Assembly: GCF_950295315.1 (NCBI RefSeq)
Contig: NC_080165.1
Span: 9,760,417-9,824,416 of the forward strand
Length of the DNA: 64,000 bases
Origin: Erinaceus europaeus
Lineage: Eukaryota; Chordata; Mammalia; Eulipotyphla; Erinaceidae
Reading direction: 5' to 3'
In this document: piece after piece, positions 55,876-64,000 of the stretch
Numbering within the stretch: the stretch's first letter is position 1
Layout of the letters: each line of letters begins with the position of its first letter
Notes under the pieces: model-generated
What the model was told of the DNA's origin: nothing
Database searches by the model: none
Seen by the model: only the letters and a program-made list of their open reading frames with translations
Made by a program: the position numbers and the translations under genes

Positions 55876-57505
55876 ATATTAGTGATAAAGAGAGATGATT
55901 ACTTAAAAAATTTGTATCTCAAGACAGAGTAAAGCACTTCATATAAGGACTATGTTATTTATTTATAGTGTGACCTTAAAAGAGATATGCCTCTAAGTTT
56001 GAGGAATGGAATGAGGCATGACTTTAAAAATATACTATGTTTTATTTACTTTGATAGGGAGGGAAAGGTGAGATAGAGAAAGAGAGAGATACTTACAACC
56101 TTGCATCACTACTCATTAAGCTCCCCCAGCCCCTGCAGATAAGGATGGGGGGGTTCTGGATCCTTGTCCCAGAGATACTCTGCTAGAAGCTCCACCCTTT
56201 GAACTCAGGGGATGGCTTTCTGAAGATGGCTTTTAATGGGTATCTTCAGCAAATTTTTTTGCTTGTGGAATAAAGATAATTAAGACACATGAACTTTCAC
56301 ACAAATAAAGAGAGAAGTAGATAAGCTAACTCTACTACTTTGTGAGAATTCTACAGTTATGAAGAGGAGCACAGAACTCTGGCAGTGGGTATGATGTGGA
56401 AATTTACTCCAATATTCTTATAATCCTGTAAACCATCCAATCACTAATTAAAATAAGGATAGTTCTTCATATTAGGGAAGGTGAAGTAGATCTAAACATA
56501 GAGACAGAATGAAGAGCCTATAAAAACCTAGGGATTTGGAGCTTAAAGGTTTGTATTTGGAGACAAAATGACAGGTTATATTATTTCCCTTTTCACAAAT
56601 TTATTTTATTTTTGATGAATTAATTGATGATAGTTTTTGGACTTGATTAGTAGTTATTATTAGATACAAGAAGATATTTATGAAACTCAATAGATTCAAC
56701 TTTCATAGAATATTGTTTGGGTAGAAACTGTGATAAGACTATAAGATAGGTGATAGCATCTGTGGATGGGAATACAAAGATGATTGATCATCAAATTCTT
56801 TCCAAATGAAAATCTTGAGCTGAGTTCACTCTATCTCATTAAGCATTTTGTTGGTAGTTTCACTGCTAATCCTCAGAGACTGGCACAAAAAGCAAAAGGA
56901 AAATGCTAGGCCTCCACAATTAAGCCCATGACAGGAAAGTTGATCTTTTGTTAACTCAATAGTCAGAGAAAATTGGTAATCAGTACAAGTATCCCAAGGC
57001 TACCTATGCAGTCATTTCCTACTTAATAAGCTGACTCTGTGACTGTTATCTTTGTTCAAGTTGTGCTTTGGGGAGTGCTAAAGCAAACACACAAGCTCCT
57101 GGAATTTGCTGCACTCCAAGTAGACACACAGATGCTAACACATTCCTATATGGCATGAGGGAAATAGAAGTACTCATGACTTAACTCTAAAAACTACCAA
57201 TAAGATGAATTCCAACAGTAAACCCCACTGAAATTCCTCTCACAGAAGCAGGTTTGTTAATTACTTACTGGGAAGTTACAGTAATAGAAGGATTCTAGTG
57301 CTGCTAATTCAGCAAAGGATGCTTACATTACATGACGCTTTCTACCATACTCTCAGAAACAGGAGGAGTCAAGCCATGAAGTCACATTTAGTTCTGAATG
57401 TGACAAAGCACTATGGAGAGTTCTGTAGATATTTTGGTCAGGTCACATGTTTTCATATAACACACCTAACCAAAACAGAGCAGCACATTGTATACTACTA
57501 AATGT
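55876..57505. other. Unique DNA with SINE and R remnants
   Basis: 56040-56200 is an old antisense SINE (GA-rich, 'cccctgcagataaggatgg'). 56345-56455 is an old sense R 3' end ('acagaactctggcagtgggta'). No gene is seen; the longest frames lack any domain. Confidence 0.45.
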
Positions 57506-57509
57506 AAGC

Positions 57510-57900
57510 TCAGTTTAGACAAAAGGGACAGAGATGCAGAGAGAGAGAGGGAGAGAGAGGAAGAGAAAGAGAGATAGATAGATAGAGTGAAAGAGAGAGA
57601 GAGAGAGAGAGAGCGATAATAGCACCAAAGCCTCTTTCAATTTAGTAGGACTGGACCAGAAATTAGATTACTCACTTGGAAAACAACACTGTACCCAAGT
57701 GAGATATTTCTCTGGCTCTTAACTGGGAGATTTAAGTCTTTTTTTATTTATTGTTTTTTAATGAAGATTTGAATGACAGAAACAGGGCACCAGAGAGCAC
57801 TCACTTATGGTGGTCAAGCTTGGAACTGCTGAGCCTCGGGCATGAAAGACTGGTGCATTGCCATTGCCTTGTTTTGTCCAAAATATTAAATGGTTTGTTC
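57510..57900 (-). repeat. GA-rich tract and old SINEs
   Basis: (GA)n at 57536-57614 and 'taatagcaccaaagcctctttc', then a second diverged SINE at 57755-57880 ('agggcaccagagagcactcac'). Confidence 0.55.
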
Positions 57901-58194
57901 ATATATCATGAGAGAGAAAGACGGGGGAGGAAAAAAAGCAAGAAAATGTGCTCTGCAAGCTCTGGCATCTAGAGGTGGCAGAGATGGAAGCCGCAGACTC
58001 TGAGACCTCAGGAATGCACACTGGTGCTCCTGCAGACAGACTGCGTGGTCTCTTGATGTGTGGTGTTAGCTCAAAACACTCTTGCCTTAAGATTGATCCT
58101 TACTACAGGGACCTCTCTAACATAGCACTTAATGCCATCAAAGTACTTAAACTCAGGTACAGAGTCCAAGAAAAAATAGTATGAAAGAAGATAG
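57901..58194. other. Unique DNA
   Basis: No feature recognised. Confidence 0.4.
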
Positions 58195-58361
58195 AGTAGA
58201 AATTATGAATACTTCTGTATCCCTGTAGGTCTAAGCTCACATTTTGTGGCCATGAGTAGGAACCTTCCAAGCTGCCCCAATATCAGGACCCATCTTCTTC
58301 AGGTGTAGCATAGAGTCTGTTGTCCAGCCTCCCTTTGAGGGTGGAACATTCTCTACCATTT

Positions 58362-58612
58362 TTTTATATATATTCCCTTTTGTTGCCCTTGTTTTATTGA
58401 TGTAGTTATTATTGTAGTTATTGATGTTGTTGCTGTTGGATAGGTTGGACAGAAATGGAGAGTGGAGGAGAAGACGGGGGGTGGGAGAAAGATAGATATG
58501 TGCCGACCTGCAGATGGGGAGCCAGGGATTGAACCGGGATCCTTAGGCCAGTCCTTGCACTTCATGCTACATGCACATAACAGGCTGTGCTACTGCCTGA
58601 CTTCCTCTACTG
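58362..58612 (-). mobile_element. SINE-A, antisense, in R
   Basis: 'tatattcccttttgttgccc', core with an internal loss, and 'gctactgcctgacttcc'. Confidence 0.88.
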
Positions 58613-60015
58613 TTGTTGATCCAAGTTGAGGGCAAGGTCTTATGGGGCCCACAAAGAGGTTTCCTTGTTCCTGATAGAGATGACCAGTAGGGATAGAGAG
58701 ATGGATTTATTCAAGGTCTAGGCCCATCAAGTCTGTTTTGGAATCTCAGGACTCCCCAACTAGGGCCCCAGCTGATGGGATAGCCTGATAGTGACTAAAG
58801 TGTCCTTGTTAAAGGATGCCAGTCTCTTGCCCTTATTCAGCTTTTGCAGTCCTTGCTTTGATAAAGTTAGCTTGGGAGTGAGTGAGAGAACTGCAATAGG
58901 AAATAGGTGAGGAGGGTGTCTATGTCTAAGTAGACAGTATTTCATTATGAACTTCATACTGACTCACTGCAGACTATTGTGTACTTTTGCTTTCAGGTAT
59001 ATATTTTGCCCTAGTTTATGGATATATGTGAACATATGCTCTATCTCATGGGACTTGGTCTATATCTATGTTTTGGGACTTTGTTATGGAGTGAACCACC
59101 TGAAATGGAATTAGAGAATCCTATGAAACGAAAGGTCTCACCCGAGTAATGAGGCTGAAGGGTTGACATTCCATGCCTGACTTCTCTGGACACAGTCTGA
59201 AGTTAAGCATGCTGAGGTGGTACTCATTGCATTGATCAGATTGGGGTCAGAAGATGAGATATAATTTGGTATGAATTGAGAGGTGCATGCAGGAATGTGA
59301 GCCCCACTCTAGAAGTTCCAGGACTAGGGGAAATATAGGCTCTATAGAGGAAGTGGGAGGTTCCTGCTGTCTTAGGCTTAAGAAGGGATGCAGGGATGCA
59401 GAGGTCACATAGACTCCTAAGCTGAATATGGGCCCCAAATCACATCAAATCGATGGGGTTTACAGTCAACAATATTTATACACCTTTCCCATATTTGGGA
59501 GCTACTCTCTTCCCTGATCCACCTTTCTGGTCCTTTTTCCAGCCATGACATCATCTCCCCAGACAATAACTTAGATCCACCTGCTTGTTAGATTTCAGGC
59601 TCAAGGGAAAAAAATAATATAGCCACAGGCCCTTTGGAATATAACTAAAATATGCCTACTAGCTGTCTACAAAACGGAGACCCCCCCCAACTTTTCATCT
59701 GCACTACTCTAGTTTTTAGGTTCATGATTAGTCAACAACTTGTTTGGCTTTATATGTTAACTCTTGTCAACCACCAGATTCCAAATGCTAGCATGATGAC
59801 TTCCCTGGACAGACAATACCACCAATGTTTCCTGGAGCCCCACTTCCTCAGAACCTCACCCAAATAAGGAAATAGAAAGACAGGCTGGGAGTATGGACCA
59901 ACCTGTCAACACCCATGTTCAGCGGGGAAGCAATTACAGAAGCCAGACCTTCCACCTTCTGCATCCCACAATGACCTTGGGTCCATACTCCAAGAGGGTT
60001 AGAGAATAGGAAAGC

Positions 60016-60310
60016 GGGAATCGGGCTGTAGCACAGCGGGTTAAGCGCAGGTGGTGCAAAGCACAAGAACCGGCATAAGGATCCCGGTTCGAACCCGGCT
60101 CCCCACCTGCAGGGGAGTCGCTTCACAGGTGGTGAAGCAGGTCTGCAGGTGTCTATCTTTCTCTCCTCCTCTCTGTCTTCCACTCCTCTTTCCATTTCTC
60201 TCTGTCCTATCTAACAACGACAACAACAATAACTACAACAATAAAACAACAAGGGCAACAAAAGGGAATAAATACATAAAATAAATATTAAAAAAAAATT
60301 AAAAAAAAAA
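60016..60310 (+). mobile_element. SINE-A inside R, with target duplication
   Basis: Near-consensus sense copy 'gggaatcgggctgtagcac' to 'aagggcaacaaaagggaata' and a long A tail. Flanked by AGAATAGGAAAGC at 60003-60015 and 60311-60323 (13 bp). Confidence 0.95.
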
Positions 60311-60460
60311 AGAATAGGAAAGCTCTCAGGGGAGGGGATGGGATACAGAGATCTGGTGGTGGGAATTGTGTAGTTGTACCCTTCTTATTGTATGGTTTTG
60401 TCAGTATTTCCTTTTTATAAATAAATTAAAATAAAGTAAATAAATAAAAAAGAAATAACT

Positions 60461-61888
60461 AATGCATTAGTTAAACTGGAAAAAGGACAATAGAGGGACC
60501 CACAAGAAGAAAACCAGAAATGAAGGGTTAAAGAGGATGAATAGTACAGGAAAATAGTAGAGGGATAAATCTACAGGCTAAGGAGCAGAGGAAAATTTAA
60601 GGAAGAAAAGAATGAAATAAAAGAGCAAGATGACAACCTCAAAGTATAAAATTTTATATCACGGAAGTGCCAAAAGTATAAGACAGAGAGAATGGGATAG
60701 AATTTTTTTTTTAGAAATAATGACCAAAATTTTTCTCAAACTTCAAAGGATAGATGTTCTGGAAGTTCTAAGAATTCTAAACAAAACAAATTGAAACCTA
60801 GGATCAATATGGCTCCTAGTCATTAAAATGGCAAGTTGCAAGACAAAATATTTTTAAATCTTTTTATTAGTAAGTTAATATTGATTTACAAAATTATAAG
60901 ATAACAGGAGTGTAATTGCACACCTTTCGTACTACCAGAGTTCTGTGTCCCCGTTCTCTTCACTGGAAACTACAGTAGCTCTTCCAAGATCACAGATTTG
61001 ACTATTATGTCTATAATTATATATTTGCTGTGGTTCTGCCTTCTCTTCCTTTCTAAGTGACATCTACTGCTTCCGAGTGCCCTCCCCCTTTTCTCTCTGG
61101 TTTTTTGATGGAATTGGAGTTCAGAGGCCTCTGTTCATCTTCCCCTAATATTTACTTCTCTGGGTGTTTGGACCAAAATTCAAAGACAAAATTTTAAAGC
61201 AGTGAGAGAGAAGCAAAGACTTTGCCTCCAAAAGAGCCCACGTGACATGGTCAGCCGATGCATTGCCATGAGCTTGACCCAGACAAGCACTGAAGAAAAT
61301 GTCCTCCCCCACAGCATCCTGGAGTTTCACAAGCACCATTTCCTTCAGAGAGAAAGGGAGAGGCACTGCAGCGCTGGTGTTTCTGCTGGTGTTTCTGCTA
61401 GGGCCTTTGTAGCCTTCCCTTCCTGCTAGGCTTAAACCAGGGCTCCCCATATAGCAGAGCAAGCAACCCTGCCCAGTGAGTTCTCTCTTTAACATAAAGG
61501 AACATTTGTTTTTCTTTAAATATCCAGGATTAATAAGCCATTCTGTTTGTTCCTTGCCCCAGAAGGAACTGTCACCTTACTAAATAAATTATTATGAGAT
61601 CCCCATGATGATGCAAAAGGAAAAGTGAAATAAACCAGTCTCAAACACACAGTACATTGCCAATAATGGTAATGGCAGCTTTTGGAAGAGATGCAGTAGA
61701 AGACACATATTGGTTCAGAGGAACATTGGTGACTTACTATTTCAGAATGCTATCAAAATTTAACAGGCACAGAATGCACCCTGCCATCTGCAATCTGTAA
61801 ACATAAACACTCATTGATGGACTCCATGGAATGGAGACATTAACTCTCAAAGTTAAAAATTTGGCATTTTAAGGTAGTTACACTGTTT
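60461..61888. other. Unique DNA with R fragment
   Basis: 60855-60965 is an old antisense R 3' end ('tttttattagtaagttaata', 'agttctgtgtcc'). The rest shows no gene. A 12-bp 'ggtgtttctgct' repeats twice near 61376-61399. Confidence 0.45.
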
Positions 61889-61891
61889 TTA

Positions 61892-62153
61892 AAAATATTT
61901 TTAAATGTTTATTCTCTTTTGTTGCCCTTGTTGTTTTATTTTTGTAGTCGTTGTTGGATAGGACAGAGAGAAATGGAAAGAGGAGGGGAAGACAGCGAGG
62001 GGGAGAGAAAGGCAGACACCTGCAGACCTGCTTCATCGGCTGTCAAGTGACTACCCTGGAGTGGGGAGCCAGGGCCTTAAACCAGAATCCTTTTGCTGGT
62101 CCTTGTGCTTGGCGCCACCTGCACTTAACCCGCTGTGCTACCGCCCAATTCCC
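61892..62153 (-). mobile_element. SINE-A, antisense
   Basis: 'tgtttattctcttttgttgccc', short TTG region, core, 'gctaccgcccaattccc'. Confidence 0.92.
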
Positions 62154-62307
62154 AGTTACACTGTTTTACTTTGTTCTGCAGCTTTTATTTTTCCCAGTTT
62201 GTTCTATTCACTAATGTATGAATAGTAGATCTGCCATATTGTGGATGTTTGTGATTTTGTGTGACAATAAAATGAAAATGCTTACCTGCTAGAGACATAT
62301 TTGGGGG

Positions 62308-62505
62308 CCAGGTGGTGGCTCACCTGGTTAAGTGCACACATTACAGTACACAAGGACCCAGGTTCAAACCCCTAGTCCCCACCTGAAGAAGAAGCTTCAT
62401 GAGTGGTGAAGCAGGGATCTCTGTCTCTTTCTCTCTCAATACCTCCCTCTCCCCTCTCAATCTCTCTCTGTCTCTATCCAACAATAAATAAACGCATATA
62501 TACAC
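62308..62505 (+). mobile_element. SINE-B
   Basis: 'ggccaggtggtggctcacc', 'aggttcaaacccctag', C/T tract, 'caacaataaataaacgc'. Confidence 0.92.
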
Positions 62506-62609
62506 ATATTTGTTCCACTATGTCCTGACATAGAAAAAGAGATAGTGTCATAAACAGCTGTGGATCCGAGAGTTGCTCATAGTATATGCTGGGAAAAAAA
62601 AGTATCACA

Positions 62610-62805
62610 CATGAGCTGGATAGCAACACACTTGGTTGACAGCACTCATTACTTCACTCAAGGAACCAGGTTCAAGACCCCAGTTCCCACCTGGAGGGGG
62701 ATGTACTTGGCAAGCAGTCAGCAATGCTACATATGTCTTTCTGTCTCCTTCTCTACCCTCCTCCCCTCTCCATTTCTCTCTATAAATAAAGAATAACATA
62801 CAAAC
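62610..62805 (+). mobile_element. SINE-B, diverged
   Basis: 'gagctggatagcaacacac', 'aggttcaagaccccag', and 'ctctctataaataaagaataac'. Confidence 0.8.
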
Positions 62806-63832
62806 AACATTTTCTAAAACTCTACAACTGCAGACATCAGTGACCATGCTGCCATGCTGTACTTGTTGATTTACATGCAGATGAGCGTATCAGCCAAACC
62901 CTTTACAACTGCAGGAGACTGGTGACTCAGATAAGAGACCCTGTAACAGCATTTTAATTTATTTTGCTAGAAACTATTCTAACCAAAAATCGTAGTTATT
63001 AGAACAACTGAGGCTCACCTCCTCTGAAAAAGTACTTAGTGTAACTGTAGTTGAGGCAAGTTGACTGCTACATGGATTTAAGAACCAAAGAGAGAAGATT
63101 TTCTGTTTGTTTCAGGGAGATCTAAGGAAGAAAGTTGTCAGATTAGGAATAATAGAAAACAAGATACAGAATTTCTATACAAACTGAAAATTTTTTCTGG
63201 CAATTGACCAAACTAAGGGAGATAGTGATCCTCAGAGCAATTTATGAATTGAATATTTGTGAACATCCCATTGAATTCTACATTTGAACTGACAAAAAGC
63301 ACACAAACACAAATAAAACAGATGAGGAAAGCATTTTTTAATGTTTTATTGCACACTAAAATGTGTAAGCCTTTTCACTTATCTATTCTAATTTTGGACA
63401 ATACTCCTGAATTTTTATTCAGTTTGAGGAACAAAGGATCACTAGGAAATGGTAATAGAATAATATAAAAACAAAAAGACTCAGACATACTAATTAATGT
63501 ATTTCAAGGTATGAAAGAAAATCAACAGGCTAATCGGTTCTCATTTATCCTATAGAAATAAAAACATGATTAAATTTGGTATAGCACTTTCTAATTTACA
63601 TAGCTCTGGTTCTTACAAGCTAGTTGATCTTTGTGCTGTACTAGTGAGACAAAAAGTGTAGATTTTCTTCTTATCCTTGATAACTGGAAGCCAGAAGAGA
63701 GGTCCAATGTTATTTGACTAATACAGATGCTATAAGTGCAATGAATCTGATATTGAATTCACTTCATTCCTATCCAGACCCTGACTTTTTCCTACCAGTC
63801 CCTGGGCATCAGTCATATGGAATCGAATCGAA
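62806..63832. other. Unique AT-rich DNA
   Basis: No gene or repeat recognised. Confidence 0.4.
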
Positions 63833-64000
63833 TGCAGCAAAGGTGGGCACGAGGAATCACATCATTGCAAGACTGGCCAGCTCCTCATGGGGCGCGAGTG
63901 CTTCCACACTACGATCATCATCTCTGGCATTATGCTATTCCACTGCAGAATACTGTGCCCCAGGATGGTTCCGTAGCCCCCATGTCCACCTAGTCGATTC
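63833..64000 (+). pseudogene. Jockey-like LINE copy E, 5'-truncated, runs off window
   Basis: From 'tgcagcaaaggtgggc' the plus strand encodes, without stop or shift, AKVGTRNHIIARL, WGASASTLRSSSLALC and STAEYCAPGWFRSPHVHLVDS up to the window edge. It corresponds to copy A from 11142 downward. The 5' side shows an 'aatcgaatcgaa' duplication of unique sequence at the junction. The 3' end lies outside the window. Confidence 0.87.

Larger units (their letters stand above)
58195..60460 (+). repeat. Family R retroposon, longest copy
   Basis: About 1.7 kb of R after removing two SINEs. It starts near 'ctgtatccctgtaggtctaag', passes 'gactcactgcagactattgtg' (58965), 'gaaccacctgaaatggaatt', 'gggagctactctcttccctg' and 'cagaagccagaccttccacc', and ends 'tcctttttataaataaatta' with an A-rich tail. 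No conserved open frame is present. The fixed 3' end, variable 5' truncation and A tail of all copies fit L1-dependent retroposition. Confidence 0.75.

Noticed and set aside
61145..61495. 116-codon antisense frame as a host exon
   Set aside because: No domain, splice context or codon bias could be recognised, and the sense strand is equally open. It was left as unassigned DNA.

Overview
This window is repeat-dense mammalian nuclear DNA, most likely from a hedgehog (Erinaceidae, probably Erinaceus). The evidence is dozens of tRNA-derived SINEs of two kinds that I recognise as the ERI-type SINEs of hedgehogs, plus L1 elements, class II-type LTRs and long (TG)n tracts. I see no host protein-coding gene, tRNA, rRNA or CpG island. 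Every long open frame I examined lies in a transposable element or is a chance frame. There is one assembly gap of 200 N at 31607-31806.

Layout. 1-6200: an antisense L1 with a monomer-type 5'UTR, ORF1 and an internally deleted ORF2. 6200-9600: sparse unique DNA, SINEs and a 188-bp insertion (9059-9246) that is the most unusual item here. 9600-12500: AT-rich DNA and an antisense, 5'-truncated copy of a jockey-like LINE (10393-11308). 12500-19400: old L1 broken by a second retroposon family, called R below. 19900-26000: old L1 mosaic, nested SINEs, an LTR and a 28-bp minisatellite. 26000-31400: SINEs, L1 3'UTRs and a solo LTR with a clean duplication. 31400-37900: a jockey-like fragment beside the gap, R copies, an LTR-like block, and a sense L1 5' half whose 5'UTR hosts another jockey-like copy with a YADD box. 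38000-64000: SINEs, R copies (two with 5' inversions), LTR and L1 pieces, and unique AT-rich DNA. A further jockey-like copy runs off the right edge.

How the parts work together. Two reverse-transcription systems are visible. The first is L1, which carries the SINEs and family R in trans (A-rich tails, 12-13 bp target duplications, twin-priming inversions). The second is a non-L1, jockey/CR1-like LINE. Its copies end at the ORF stop codon followed by an (AAG)n-like tail, and they give short duplications. This second LINE appears to have its own short parasite, a 188-bp element with target duplications. That element's 3' 52 bases are the LINE's 3' end, and its 5' end folds like a self-cleaving ribozyme of the HDV-like class. 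Such ribozymes are known at the 5' ends of several non-LTR retrotransposons outside mammals. This LINE/short-element pair is my candidate for the undescribed system. Its protein-level family resemblance is clear. The ribozyme and any horizontal origin are inference.
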